This document shows, in pieces, positions 30,577 through 51,099 of a stretch of 64,000 bases of DNA. The position numbers were made by a program, and so were the translations under genes. Numbering within the stretch: position 1 is the first letter of the stretch; each line of letters starts with the position of its first letter. The stretch is from the NCBI GenBank assembly GCA_949358305.1, contig OX442317.1, forward strand, positions 8,624,186-8,688,185. The letters are read 5' to 3'. This stretch comes from Strigamia acuminata (Eukaryota; Arthropoda; Chilopoda; Geophilomorpha; Linotaeniidae). The notes under the pieces were generated by a model. The model was not told where the DNA came from, made no database searches, and saw only the letters and a program-made list of their open reading frames with translations.

Positions 30577-33213
30577 ATGAAACCTTCAGTAGCAGTCGGT
30601 AGTAAAAATATCTAATTCGCTTTAGAAGATAAAAATTAATCGTTCATTCGTCTGCTTTCAGATTCCGGTCGAATATTCTGCATATTGTCGTTTGTTATTG
30701 TTTTCGTGGCTATCGGTGTTCCTCTCTGGTGGAAAACAACGGCGACGTACCGCGTATCTTTGCCATACGCACGAATTCAAGAGTTATCTGCGATTGATGT
30801 GCGAAAACGAGCGAAAAATGCGAAAATTTACAATTAATTGTTTTGTTTTTTTTTGTCAAATTTCAGTTAATTTTACCCATAAATTTGGAATTTGTGTTAC
30901 ACTCGGATTTTTCGTCGGGAAATATCCGAAACGAGTTGGAAACTCGATTTAAGGGTTCGAATAAACGCAAAAAATAATTTTTTTTACACTTGTGAATAAC
31001 AATTTTGTAAATATTATATAGAATTGAAATTTGGGCTTTTTCGCGATGAATTTAATCTAAGTTTCCGTCAAGCAACGACCGATGAAAAAACCCAACTTAA
31101 ATCGACTCTCAAAGGTTGAATTAAACCGAATTATTTAAAAAAAATTAATTAATTTTAATACATTCTTAAAAAAAAAAATTCTTTAGATTCAAACAATTTT
31201 TTGACGCAAAACGATGCCAAACAAATTGGGAATTTGGTTATTCACGTTTTACCAACCGATTCAGACGTTTTGCCCAAAAATTGCCAATTCTACGTCACGA
31301 ATCACCGGCTTATACTCGCCAAAATATCACCAGGTAAAGCAAACCGCATTAAACATCGACTCAATAAATAAAAATAATTTTCAAATTTTTTTAAAGACAA
31401 AACTGATATTGACGACTTAACAAAAAACCTCTTAGACCTGATAATAAACAGAAACGGGCTCCAAAAATCAATAGCGAACGTCATAGCGCCGAATTTGACC
31501 CCAGTAAAGAACCACCGAGTCAAAAAATTGAGTAAATTCTCATAAAATCTCAAAAATAATTATTTTTTAGCCGGATAAAGCCACCATGAGGACATTGCTC
31601 AGCTCCCCCAGCTACGATTTAACCTTTAATCTAATTATACCTCAACCGCATCTAAAAACCGTAAAATGGGACATAGAGAATGCGATTAACCGTAAAAGCG
31701 AGAATTAAAAAATTGGAATTACTTCTAAAAATTCTATTTCCAGTGTATTTCAAACCGATGTTCGACAAACTCTCCAGTTTGGTTCAATTCAACGTGAAAT
31801 CCCAAGTTCTGTATCTAACGACGCTCAACGTCAAACCAAACTTCAACTCCGAAGACAAATATTTCTATTTATCGTCCGAGCAACTCCCGCACGTCCTGAA
31901 TCCCATCGAAGCAAAACTAGGCAACGAAACATGAATTAAACATCGAAAATAATGAATTTAAAAGTAGAATTTTAGGTTCGTACGTGTCCGTGAACCAAAA
32001 TATCAATTTCGTCGTCTACATCCCGATGAAGGAGGAGTCGCCACTTTACATCTACGATTCGCACGGTTTTATGATTAATTTTTAAGGTTGAAAATTGGAT
32101 TTTTTAAGAGTTTTTGTTGGTTTAGGCGAACCGTCGTCGACTAATTCGTTTCTGAGTCCTCGTTGGGGAGGAATTCTGATCTACAACAGCGATAATTCGA
32201 GTGAAATCGTGATAAATTCGGCCGAAATAGTGGATGTTTTCCTGGCTCAGTTGCGACTTTTGCTCGGTTTACGATCGTTCGTAAGCGATAGTTTCATTTT
32301 TCACTTAATGTTGTTCGTTTATTTGCTTTTTATTACTCAGGAATCGTCTGAATCCGTGCAGTTTGAGTCATTGGACGAGAGTTTTATTACGGATTGGGTA
32401 TTACAATATTTTTTGGAATAAAAATGGCAACAGATGATGCAATTTTTTCACGTATTTTAATAGGAACTTGATTATTTGCTGAGGAAAAATACGTTGGAAA
32501 ATATCGCAACCGTTTCGAACACACTGGGATCGCTTTCACAATTGTTAGGGGAGATTGAGAATATTGTTATTAATGACCAAGTTGGAGATTGGGTAAATTT
32601 TGGGGCCATTTTGGGGCCATTTTTGCACTTTTTTTTATATTTATACACATTTTGGGCCATATTTTGATATTTCGGGCCATTTCTTGACATTTTTTGCCCA
32701 TTTTTTGCACATTTTACATATTTTTGCACATTTTTGCGCCATTTTTGGTCATTTTTGCGCCATTTTTAGACATTTTTAGACGTTTATTGGCATTTTTCAG
32801 GTGTCGACGGCCGTAGAATCCACGATGACGAGTTTCGAAAAATTAAAAAATGGCGATTTACTCGACTCGTTCGCTTTATCAACGAGCGGTAAAGTTGCGT
32901 CAGGTAATTTTAGCGATACTGTATATTAAATAACCTAAACTATTTATGTTTTGGACATTTTATTTAATAGAAAAAGCCTTTTTCGACCCATCAATGTTGG
33001 CACTTTTGTATTTCCCCGACGACCAAAAGTGAGCATCTTAATCGTCATTACGTCATTGCGCCGATTTTATTTATTTATTTATTATTTTCTGATTACAGAT
33101 ACGCCGTTTACGTGCCCTTGTTTCTCCCCGTTGGAGTTCCCATACTTTTCAGCTTGTTTTATCTATTTCAAGTCTATAAAGCTGCCAAAAATAAAGAAAC
33201 AAAATTAGATTAA
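30577..33213 (+). CDS. PIGS: GPI transamidase subunit PIG-S
   Basis: Fourteen exons: 30577-30598, 30662-30798, 30867-30954, 31187-31333, 31397-31503, 31571-31691, 31744-31920, 31976-32065, 32126-32280, 32341-32397, 32464-32592, 32801-32903, 32971-33028, 33099-33213; about 501 residues. PIG-S belongs to the ER complex that transfers GPI anchors onto proteins. The protein has a transmembrane helix near each end (FVIVFVAIGVPLWWKTT and FLPVGVPILFSLFYLF) around a large lumenal domain. Family blocks include TYRVSLPYARI, LPHVLNPIEAKLG, LSPRWGGILIYN, VFLAQLRLLLGL and LLYFPDDQKYAVYVPLFLP. Intron 7 needs a GC donor (AG|GCAACG), since no GT keeps the frame. Introns are mostly 50-100 bp. A polyadenylation signal lies at 33242-33247. 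Confidence 0.95.
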
Positions 33214-33297
33214 TATTTATCATCCGTTCACTCATTTTTACAATAAATCTTTATTTCTTATTTAATGACACCTCCTCACGTCCACCGTCGTTATTTT

Positions 33298-33305
33298 TGA
33301 CGTCA
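33298..33305. promoter_or_regulatory. CRE palindrome upstream of Rab14
   Basis: A perfect TGACGTCA octamer lies between the PIGS 3' end and the Rab14 start codon, about 550 bp upstream of the latter. It matches the CREB/ATF site; activity is inferred only. Confidence 0.35.
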
Positions 33306-33759
33306 CAAGCACATGATTTTAAGGGAAAAAAAACGTAATCTTGGGATACATAATCTTTCTTCGAATTGTGCGCCATCTTGCACCAAAACTCACAAACAAT
33401 CATCCAATTCCCAGTTCACTCACGAGTCAAACAATCGTCACCAAAACCCTGGATCACTTAAGATCATCTTTTAACGCGTCACAACAGCGCATAAATGATA
33501 TAGAAACGGTAAAATGCGAGCTGCGTTTATCAACTGACATCCTCTATTCATTCTATGTAGCTAAGATCGGCCATATTGTGTTATACGCCTTCTCTTACTA
33601 AATCAATCTGCTATTAAAAGGAACTCCATTTAAGCAATTTATCATTTATTTTGCTTTCCACACAGGTAAATAACCCAACCTTTTACTCGATACTCTAATC
33701 CCAAACCATCACCCGTCTTAAAACGGAAACAAAACGAGTTTTCAGTGCCCCGATTGTAA

Positions 33760-35114
<1,355 letters not shown>

Positions 35115-37971
35115 TACAATATTAGCCAGGTATCAAAAATAAAACCATAAAAAAAAATCCCAAACTAAACAAATTTTCTCCATTTTTCTAGATTTTCTGT
35201 TGTGGTTTGTGCCGTAATAATTACCACCACTGATTTCTTTGTGCTCATTCCACTACACAGTGAATGATTAACCAAAAGCATGAAAAAACACTCCACAATG
35301 GACTGATTGTCTTCAGGGAGCTGGGTCTCTCTCCTCCTCTCTCTATACTCTCCGCCTCCCCTCACTTATTAAATATTTCCATCTATTTCCCCTTATTTCA
35401 ATTTTTCCTGTACGCACGCACTTCCGATTCGACTTTTGGAGCAACAAAAATACTAAAAACAAAAAAATCAACTAAATAATACCAAACTAACAAATTCTTA
35501 TGTACAAATTAAAGAAAAAGTGGTTTTTGTATACTTTAATCATTCCGCTCGCTACATAAAGATTGAAAACTGCTTATTTTTCTTTCCATTTCGCCTTGAA
35601 TTTATGTTTAGTTTTTGCACTGGGCTTGCCACGTTTCTCAATTTCTAATCCAATATATTCCTCTCTTAATTCATCAAAACAAAAAACCATTTGTTGATTG
35701 TATGAGCAGCCACTGGAACTCTCCTTAGTAAATATACACAAAGTATCATGTAAATATCTTTGTTTTCCCTTTGTTTAGTGGATTCTGGCAAGCCCTACTA
35801 TCACACTAAAAGCTGTACAATTTTCTTGTACTCCCCCTATGGCCAATCATTGTCTGTAAATATATTAATCAGTTGACATCACACTTACTAATTAGTTTAA
35901 AGTATTGCAACTAAGTGCTAAATTTGATTTGTATTTTGTACCTTAAAAAGTAGATTTTTTTCATTTGTTTTTCTTCTTTTTAGCATTGTAGATGTTTGTT
36001 TTGTTTTTGGTACTGGTACAATGTAATGGAGCTAATATTTATTAGCAAATATGAAAATATATATATAAAACAACCAAATTAAGTAAAAAAAAATTAATAA
36101 AAATAAAATTAATAAAAACAAGGTCCATTAATGCTTTATGTCAGAATTTATATAAGAATTTTTACATTGTTTAGGTAGTTGTAATACAAATCATAAAAAA
36201 AAATTATAAAAAATGAAATTTGTGGACATTTAAATCTCCATTTCCATGATTGACAAAGGTGGGATAGAAATTGGACACTTGATTTGGTCCCAAAGACATT
36301 TCTATACAATATTTGTTACGTGATGGTTAAGAATGTTAGAAAGCAAAGCAGTGTTAGGTGAGATGATTATTAACAAACAAAAAATTGAAAAAAAAATATA
36401 AAATAAACTTTTTTTGCAGTAAACATTTATAAAATCACTTTTTTGTCATCTTTTGTTTCTGAATGTTGCTTTGTAAAAAAAAAGAAATATTAAAACCAAT
36501 AAAAAAGAAGTTGCATTTCGTATATATCAGCAGAACCAATAAACCAATATGAAACAAAATGTAAAAACAAGTTATTTTATTGCAGAAGTGCATGAGGTGT
36601 GGGTGCAGGGAGAAGGAGGAAGGTTTTTATTTCTCCAAGGTTAAATTAACTTGACAAGTTGATACTTTAATCACGCTTTAAATTATTACATGTTGTCCAG
36701 CAGCACTAATGGGGTGTATCTGCGAAAAAATCCAGCACTGGAACGTTTCCAGGACGACGCCGAGTCAAGTTTCGGGCTGTGAAATACCGAAATAAATTTT
36801 GACTATTGAGTATTTTATTTGTATTATTTTCCACCTAATTTATTTATTTTTAGTTGTTTGATTAGAGTTGTTAATACACATCAAAATGCATTTTCCACTG
36901 CCGACACATCCACAAACGCCTACACAAAACTCATAGGAATTAATGAATAAAAGAATGTATTTCCTCCATGTTTACATGGTGAAAAATGCGTCTTAGAATC
37001 GAAGAAAAATGGTATTTTTTTGTTTTGTTGTGCCTAACCAGGAAAAAAGAGTTCCGCAGATTTTCTGCACAACTCTGCAGCAATTTGATAACATTTCCTG
37101 CAGAATTTGTTGGCATGCAATTTTCCTGCACAATTCTGCAGGGAAAAAAATGTTATACACAAAGGTTTTTTGGAATGCCATTTTTGTGCACAATTCTACG
37201 GGTTTTTTTCCCCTGAAACAACAGTGGAATGTGTCTGGTAAAATGTCCTGCGCTGGAAGAAATGTGTTCAGGATAATGTCCAGCATTGGAACGTGTCCAG
37301 GACAATTTCCAGTAGTGGAATATGTCCTGGTACTGTCCTGGAATGTGTCCTCGTGCTGTCCAGCAATGGAAGGAAGGTGTACGGCGTCTGTGACAGTGCA
37401 ATTAGTCCAGTGCACTGTCCACCAATATTGAATTAATCAAATAATTAAACAAAACTATATTTCTTTCCATCATAACTCAATGCATAAAAAAATGACAAAA
37501 ACAAATTCCGAAAAAGGCAAAATTCCTTCTGCCATTTTCTAGCCAATCAGCCGCGACCTGTCGTAACATAATTGTTATTACATCATCCAATTACATCACA
37601 AAGATAACTCTGTAAAAGATATAAATTTTCCTTACATCACTTTGACAGCCAGACGTGTGGGCGAGACTATTTATACATCGCACATTACACTTTTATTTGC
37701 AGCCTTTGCACTTCCCACACCAATCCCAGCACTAAATAAACTAACTTGACAAACCTACTAACGTGTATAAAACACACAGTCATTTTATTAACTATAATAA
37801 TAATCAAAATGTCAGTAACAAAAATGCTCGGCAATCTAAAACTAACTTCAAACTATCTGCATAAGAAAATAAACATTTATATCTAATAATTTCATAATTT
37901 CATAATTTGTAAAATATATATATATATTTTTTTTCCAAATTAATTTAATAAAAAGAAAAATAAATAAACAA
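35115..37971. other. Rab14 3' UTR and intergenic region up to TatD
   Basis: AT-rich, no coding region supported. Several AATAAA-like signals occur (for example near 36096 and 36946), so the Rab14 3' UTR may be long. A degenerate tandem repeat lies at 37205-37375. Confidence 0.4.
37205..37375 (+). repeat. Degenerate tandem repeat around TGTCC...TGGAA
   Basis: Four to five imperfect units of roughly 30-36 bp with the shared core GTCCAG(C/T)A(T/G)TGGAA and ATGTGTCC. A related unit is found near 36705-36765. Confidence 0.6.
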
Positions 37972-39301
37972 TCAATTGCTCAGTCCAAATATCTTGAGCG
38001 CATTGTACGTAGCGGCCAAGCCGACCTGGTCCGGCGTGTGATTCATACACGCCGCGATCATTTCAACGGTAACAGACAGCGAACACGGTTCGTTCCTTTG
38101 AAAAGTGCAATAACGGTGCAGATAATTGAGAGATTTCTCAGTGAGCGCATCCTTAATGTTTGCCGGCAACTTCGACGCGCGAGTGTTCGGATACATAAAC
38201 GGCGCGTCGGTCTCCACCAGCAATCGATTCAAAGGAATGACGCCATCTTCCAGAATTTTTCGAACTCCATTTTGCGATTTATCCTTCCATAAATACCCTA
38301 GATTTACCCAAAAATTAAAAAAAATCAATTAATTTTCCTTTTTTTAATACGGAACATTCGGTTGGGTTACATTTTTACTCACCAGGACGGCGCAAGTGTG
38401 CTAACAGCAGAAACGATCAGCACACTAGCGCCGTGGCGAGTGGCAGAACTACCGAATGTTCCCTAAAAATTAAAAAACACTCTCGTACCTGTCAATCCAA
38501 TGTAAAACCCAAGTTCTAAATATTTAACCGCCTCTTCCCTAGTCCCAGTGAAACAATGAATAACGACGGACGGCAATTTGGTCTTGTATTTGTCCAAAAC
38601 GGACAACAGCGCTTCGTGCGCGTCACGTTCGTGGACAAATAAAGGCATTTTAACTCGGCACGCCAGATCGACCTAAATCAGACATTTTTTTCCATTAATT
38701 AATTAAATGGATATTTAATTTAATTTAAACCGACTTGTTTCTCAAATACGTCGATTTGGATGTCGGGCGGTGAGAAATTTCGATTAAAATCTAATCCGCA
38801 TTCTCCTATGGCTACGCATTCGGGATTAGAAGCGAGTTCTTCGAGTGCTGCTAAAGTTGTCTCGTCCCACGATTTTGCATCGTGCGGATGCAAACCTTAA
38901 TCAGTTAATTAATTAATTAATCGTTGCCCCGATTGTTTTCGTATTTTCTCACCAGCGGTGCTGTAAAGTGCGCCGGGAAATATTCTAGTTAATCGTAGCG
39001 CTTCTTTGCTAGAATGTACCGATGTTCCTGTGACCATGATTTTTTGTACGCCTGTAAATGTGGAATTTATTTAAGTTTAGTATTTTTATTATTATTTTAA
39101 ATATGTGTATATTTTTTTTGACGTTTGTCATTCACCAGCGTCTTTTGCCCGTTGTATTACTGCGTCTAAATCGCGACCGAATTTCTTGTTGGTTAAGTTT
39201 GCCCCGACGTCGATCAAAATGTAGTTTTCGTTCGCTGGTTTCTTGTTTTCCATTAAATTGTCATCCTTCGCTTCTGATGTTGAAACCGACGACGCAGCCA
39301 T
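37972..39301 (-). CDS. TatD-family metal-dependent nuclease
   Basis: Five exons on the minus strand: 39136-39301, 38953-39051, 38735-38895, 38489-38672, 37972-38297; about 311 residues. TatD enzymes are TIM-barrel metal-dependent DNases/3'-5' exonucleases. Visible metal-site blocks are LIDVGANLTNKKF (an H-x-H variant at the N-terminus), GLHPHDAK, IGECGLDFNR, FVHERDAHEA, VIHCFTGT and VETDAPFM. The ATG at 39301 gives a normal family length. The frame stays open upstream to about 39559, so a longer N-terminus is possible. The order TatD-MRPL41 is head to head. Confidence 0.92.
38351..38462. repeat. Hairpin MITE in TatD intron 4
   Basis: The ends GGAACATTCGGT and ACCGAATGTTCC are exact inverted repeats. 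Inner arms (CACCAGGACGGCGC and AGTGTGCT) pair with GCGCCGTGGCGAGTG and AGCACACT. The whole element is 112 bp. Confidence 0.75.
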
Positions 39302-39949
39302 AATTTTGTGTAGTCGGCGTGAGATCGGATAGCGGCGATACGGCTCCCCGTGTTGAGTTTTTGTTCTGGATCCAGAAACGTGTAGTGCATTCGGTTTTTG
39401 AAAAATATTATCCTTAGGTGTTTCATTAACCAGGAAAATATAGTTTTGGTTTTTATTTGGAACTGCGTAAAATTGTATAGAGAAATCTGTATAAATAAAT
39501 CTGTTTGTTAAATTGGTTTTTCTGATACACGGGTGCTGCTGATGCATTATTTGCGCCATGTGTTAACACAGAGTCGTATTGCGGGCATCTATTCACATTC
39601 TTACGTCATTTCAAAATTAAATTGAATTTACAATGGCATACTTTTTATACGAAAAAAAAAGCAAAATTGTTTGAAAAAGAACATTTTGTTATTTCTTTTT
39701 AATCAAATAAATTACTGTTGATGTTGTTTTCAGTGAACCACAGTGGTGACATGATGACGTCACCGATTGAGATTCCAATATTTGATTTACGAGGTATTAT
39801 TCGTTGTAATCATAATTTAAAAATTCATTATTAAATAACTAAAAAGTTTCTAAATAATACATAACCGTATTCAATAAGTGGTTAGGATTTGTAGCGGTTT
39901 TAAAATCACTGCGTATCTGCTCTTGCAACCGCGCTCGTTTTGTATCATC
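39302..39949. promoter_or_regulatory. Divergent promoter region TatD / MRPL41 with CRE site
   Basis: The start codons of TatD (-) and MRPL41 (+) are about 650 bp apart with no other gene between, so the region should hold both promoters. A perfect CRE palindrome TGACGTCA lies at 39755-39762 and a TTACGTCA half-site-like match at about 39601. Confidence 0.5.
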
Positions 39950-40591
39950 ATGGCGTCGAACGTCGGTTTGCAAATCCGCAAATTTTCAACTTCTTCCGTA
40001 TTTAACGGCAAAAAGAACTTCAGAAAGTTCGTTGTATTCAACAGAGGGCCCGAAGATTATAAGAAACAACAAGCATTAGATCCTTACCGCGAAATACGTA
40101 AAAAAAAAACTCATTTCGGTGTTTTCACATTTCCATTTTTAACATTTCCGTTACATTTTTTCAGCGTTGGGTGTCCGATTACCCGGCGTTGTCAACGACG
40201 AGAACAAACTCGTACCAATCCCAGAACGCATCCCCGAACTAATAGTGCCCGACTTAAAAGACTTCAAAGTAAAAACAGTCCATAAAAAACAAAAATTGAC
40301 GATTTTTTAATAAAAAATGTATTCTTTCAGCTAAAACCGTACATTTCGTACCGAGCAGCCGACGTTGTTCAGTCGGAATTTACCGCTAAACAACTATTCG
40401 ACGCTTGTTACACCGAAAAAATGATGTCGGACTTCAAGAATGGAAAATTGGACGAAAATGGCGACGCATTGGAACCCAATGAGGACGAAAAAAGAAGCGC
40501 CGAAGAAGCTTGGATCAAAGCGAGGCAAACAGGAAGCGACATTTATTGCCCCGAACCCGTTTTCAAGAGTAAACCAAAGCCTTTTGTGTAA
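39950..40591 (+). CDS. mRpL41: Mitochondrial ribosomal protein L41
   Basis: Three exons (39950-40097, 40165-40268, 40331-40591) encode about 170 residues. The N-terminus (MASNVGLQIRKFSTSSVFNG) has the basic, Ser-rich look of a mitochondrial presequence. Family blocks are GVRLPGVVND, VPIPERIPELIVPDLKDFKL and KPYISYRAADV. The protein is part of the large mitochondrial ribosomal subunit. It faces ClC-7 tail to tail, with 84 bp between the stop codons. Confidence 0.9.
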
Positions 40592-40675
40592 ATAAGTTAA
40601 AATTTGGCATAAATGAGCCAAACAGAAGGTAATATTATTTAAAAAGTTTATTAAATTACGTAAGACTGTACAAAT

Positions 40676-47101
<6,426 letters not shown>

Positions 47102-47854
47102 TGTTGAGTGCTTGTATCTGCTTAAATAAATGGGAAGAGTTAATAATAATGGGGAAAAAAATGTAAACAAGCGGTTAAAAAAAGTACTTACACGATGAAA
47201 GTTGACGCCAACGACACTAAAACAAAACAAAAGTCGATACTATGGAATGGGAATAATGATAATGCCAGTTATTAATGTTTCTTATCACGTCATGTGACTT
47301 TCTAAAAAATTAGTTCAGGGGTGGGTGATTTGTCGATAAGAAGAAAACAGTGTAGATCAACAGCTGACACATGACCACGAGGCCCTGGCCAATGCCACAA
47401 AAGTCGTTTATATCCCAAGATGCAGTTGGAAAACAGCGCGCCACACGGCAACTCTGAAATGTCGCTCGAATAAATTGCTGCGTTTCGTCTTGTTGATGAT
47501 TGTTTTGTTTTTAAAAAAATATTTTTTTGTTTGAAATTTCATTTTATTGTTCGGATTTTCATTGTATTCGAATAAACGCGTTGGTAAATGAATAGATTGC
47601 TGGTGAGCGACACCTGGTGATGTATCTGCGAAGCAAAACGGGCCCAGATTTTGTAAATAGTTCAAACATTACACATGACACGGACAGTAATCAAAAGTGA
47701 TTAAATCAAAACGTGAATGTGTGATAATCAAAGGCTTCGTGATACGTCAGCCATGTAATCAAGTACATTTTGTAATCATCGCTGCATCCAAGCAATAACT
47801 CGCCAAACCAGTCACTCGACGAAAGTTTATACTTTCCATTTTATTTAATGCAAT
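47102..47854. promoter_or_regulatory. Divergent ClC-7 / TMEM104 promoter with MiT/TFE-type E-boxes
   Basis: The start codons of ClC-7 (-) and TMEM104 (+) are about 750 bp apart. GTCATGTGAC at 47289-47298 fits the CLEAR/M-box consensus GTCAYGTGAC bound by TFEB/MITF-type factors. Two more TCATGTG cores occur on the other strand, at 47368-47374 and 47672-47678. Regulation by Mitf is inferred from the motifs and from ClC-7 being lysosomal. Confidence 0.45.
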
Positions 47855-50800
47855 ATGCCGCTCTCTCCAAGGATAAATCAGAAACAGGAATATTCGAAAC
47901 TGGTAAAAGAAATTGTCAATGGTACCTCTAGGACCCACTAGTCTATTGTATTGTTTCATGGAGTATTGTTGAATTTCTATGTATTCTCCCCTTTAAAAAA
48001 AAAATATATTTTACATGTAGATAATTTTTTTGATTAAAATGGAAGTAAAAATGAAAATAATGAGATAATTTACTGTAAATAACATAATAAAATTGTAAAT
48101 ACAGGGATTACATTTGGTTTTTTAAAAGTATTTAAATTTTTCTTTTTCTTTTCAGACTGGTTCGGTTTACATATTCAATTTGATTGTCGGAACTGGTGCA
48201 TTGACGCTTCCATACGCATTTAGTCGAGCAGGATGGTTAATTGGTCTTTTTGTAATCATTATTTTAGCATTCATGAGGTAGGAATTGACAGTTGGTTGTA
48301 TTTGTTGATGACATTTTTAATTCCAGTTTGAATTTTGCAGTTTTATAACCGTCACATTTGTGATCGAAAGCATGGCAACTACAAATGCTATTCTTCACTG
48401 GCGGAGGTTGAAAAATATTAGAAGAGGGTTGGTGAAGAATCAAGATGGAGATGAGAGAATTGAAGTGGATTCACTAACACACTCCGAAATTGAGGTGTGC
48501 GCACATTAGATTCAAGGCTGATTTCAGATCTTCGTAGACCCTAAGCCAGCGGTCGGCAATAAGCGGACCGCGGAAGGTCGAAACTTGGACCGCGGTGACG
48601 TTTTTTCCTCGGTTTCTTTGGTTTTTCAGTGTTTTTTCTTGTTTTTTCTGTTTTTTCCTGGTATTTTTTGGGTTGTGTGTGTTTATTGGGGGGGTTTATT
48701 TGGTTTTTAAGTGTTTTTTTCCGTTTTCTTCGGTTTTTAAGTGTTTTTTCTGGACCTTGATAAACATTTTCAATAGTATCCGGACCCCACTTAAAATTAT
48801 TTGAGAGAACTAATAATATTAAGACTCGTGGTTTACGTTTAGGTGTCTTCGAATACAGATAACACGAGTTGCAGCGATACTACGGAAGAGTATGCGCCAC
48901 TTCTGGAAAGTGAGTTTCAAAACGGTTGATTGAAGTCGTAGAAACTATTTTAACTGTATTTACTTGTAGACAGCGAGCCTCATCGTTTGCCAATGCCGAT
49001 AGATTATTATTCAATCACAGAAGCAGTAGAAATGGTTATTAGAAATTTGTGCGGTCCAAACCCGTTATGGCGAATCACCAAAAGTTGTGCCCGAGGTTCG
49101 CTGTAGCGGGGTTAGATCTGAATTTCAGTGTTTGAAGTAAATTTTTATTAATTTTATTTATTTTTTATTAAATTTTAGGGTCAAATGGTTTCTGTCTACT
49201 ACAAAAAAGGTACAGTTTAGACGAAAAAGAAGTTTCAACATTTTATTTTGATTTCTTAATTTTTGCAGTGGGAATTACAATATTTTATGTATGCATTTGT
49301 GTTTACTTATTTGGTGATCTTGCGATCTATGCAACAGCCGTAGCAAAATCATTGAGAGATGTGACTTGGTAAGGGATTTTCCACTAAGTCTATAATTGTA
49401 TTATAAAATATCAATATTTTTATCGACTGTAGCACATTCGTACCGGAAACGCACTTTGGTAACGGTACTTGTGATTCAAAAATTCCAACAAATGAAACCT
49501 GTTGGGAAAATGTAGATTTGACGAGGAGCAACGTGTATACGCTATACGTAGTATGTTTATTTTCTAAATTTTAATTTTTAATTTTAATTTTTTTAATTTT
49601 CTTACATTTTACGCAGGCAATATTCACCTTGGTGTTAGGTCCATTTGTCTTCTTCAATGTCCAGAAAACCAAATATCTGCAAATGTTGACAACGGTTTTT
49701 CGATGGATAGGTAAATAATTGAAATTCAGTCGTAACTCGGCGTAACTCAACCGCGATATAACGAATTTTTGTTATAACGAATTTTTAAAAATGACTTGGT
49801 TGGTTGGCCATAGAACACTGGGTTAAAAAAATTCGTTATCAATACAACAAATTTTGCTATTGTGAATCAATCGTTGTAACAAACAATGCGGGGATGTGGT
49901 GACTAACCTACAGGGGCACTATGACCACCTACAGGGGCGCTGTGACAGGTATACAGGATGTCGTGAACCAAAAAAGGTTGGGATCCACTGAACTAACAGA
50001 TTTCTCGGGTTCCTTGCGATTCGTTATAACGAGGTTCGACTGTACAGTCGTCGACAAAAAAAACTTTCCTTCAGTTTAGCTGTTTTAAGTTTATCTATCA
50101 TTATTTGCTCGGTCTATCTTTTAATACTGTTGTTCGGACAAGACGAGAGACCGCGTCAAGATTGACGTCATTGAAGCTCGATGGATTTTTATGCCACCTG
50201 GTAGATAAACTTAAAACAGTTAAACTGAAGGGAAGTTTTTTTTTGTCCACGACTGAACAACCAAAAGGTCCTCACGCACGAATGTTCGTAACCATTTTAT
50301 ATTTTCCAGCATTCTTAACGATGATTATTCTCACCATCGTACATTTGGCCAAAGGTCGTGGCCAAGGTCATCCAGAAATTGCCAATTTGAAAAGCATCCC
50401 AGATCTGTTTGGGGTCTGCATTTACTCTTTCATGTGTCATCACTCACTGCCTTCCCTGATAACTCCAATCAGTGACAAGAGGAAGTTGCAGCGGCTCTTC
50501 GCCATGGATTATTCGGTCATTGTCAGTTTCTACGTCCTGCTATCTCTGACCGGTGTTTTCACATTCAGCTCCGTCTACGACCTTTACACTTTGAATTTTC
50601 AACCGGACCGCTGCAATCCGGACGATCCCAACTCCATTACCACTTTTGTGGCAATCCGCTACTTTTTAGCGCTCTTTCCGGTTTTTACGCTCAGTACCAA
50701 CTTCCCCATCATCGGTATTACCCTTCGAAACAACTTGAGAGCAATTATACTTGGGGAAAACCCCAGGTGGCTACTTAAGAACCTTGTTATTCCTTTTATT

Positions 50801-51067
50801 ACCATTTTGCCGCCGGTTTTTATATCGCTGGCGACGGAAAATGTCGACCAGTTGGTGGGTTTCACGGGAACGTACGCGGGAAGCGGCATTCAGTACATTA
50901 TCCCGGTCGTTCTGGTTTACAAGTCGCGCCAAATGGCCGAACAGTGTCTGGAAAGCGGAGTCAAAAACATTCACAAATCCGTTTTCCGGCATAACGGTTG
51001 GTTGGTAATTGTAATCGTGTGGTCCATTTCGTGCGTAATTTTAGCCACGATTAGCAAATTTTTGTGA
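47855..51067 (+). CDS. TMEM104: TMEM104, amino-acid-transporter-like multi-pass membrane protein
   Basis: Ten exons: 47855-47902, 48156-48277, 48341-48494, 48843-48909, 48970-49034, 49179-49209, 49269-49368, 49433-49550, 49617-49710, 50310-51067; about 518 residues. The protein matches the TMEM104 branch of the amino acid/auxin permease superfamily: YIFNLIVGTGALTLPYAF in TM1, VCIYLFGDLAIYA-like TM segment, LGPFVFFNVQKTKYLQ, LFGVCIYSFMCHHSLPSLIT, FPVFTLSTNFPIIGITLRNN and GTYAGSGIQYIIP. A glycosylated loop (NGT, NET) with two Cys lies before TM5. The substrate is not established; relatives are lysosomal or plasma-membrane amino acid transporters. Exon 6 is only 31 nt. Intron 3 and intron 9 carry transposons. 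A polyadenylation signal lies at 51116-51121. Confidence 0.93.
48547..48800 (+). mobile_element. hAT-like non-autonomous element (TMEM104 intron 3)
   Basis: Begins CAGCGGTCGGCAATAAGCGG, a terminus style common in hAT elements, and runs through T-rich GGTTTTTAAGTGTTTTTT units to GTATCCGGACCCCAC. The copy at 43741-43985 is inverted and truncated. Confidence 0.65.
49755..50043. mobile_element. Pogo-like MITE, long copy (TMEM104 intron 9)
   Basis: Contains CAACCGCGATATAACGAA at the left and GATTCGTTATAACGAGGTTC followed by GACTG at the right, with ATGACTTGGTTGGTTGG inside. It abuts the Tc1-like MITE at 50045. Confidence 0.65.
50045..50255. mobile_element. Tc1-like MITE, copy B (TMEM104 intron 9)
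   Basis: Ends CAGTCGTCGACAAAAAAAAC and GTTTTTTTTTGTCCACGACTG. The interior is the reverse complement of copy A at 45011-45214, with point differences. Confidence 0.8.
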
Positions 51068-51099
51068 TTGTAAAAATTTGCTTTTTTTTTTTTTTCTTT

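Noticed and set aside
37009-37431. 140-codon open frames on both strands
   Set aside because: They arise from the degenerate tandem repeat at 37205-37375 and read equally well on either strand.
39302-39559. N-terminal extension of TatD from an upstream in-frame start
   Set aside because: The internal ATG at 39301 gives the normal family length and the extension has no family similarity; kept only as a possibility.
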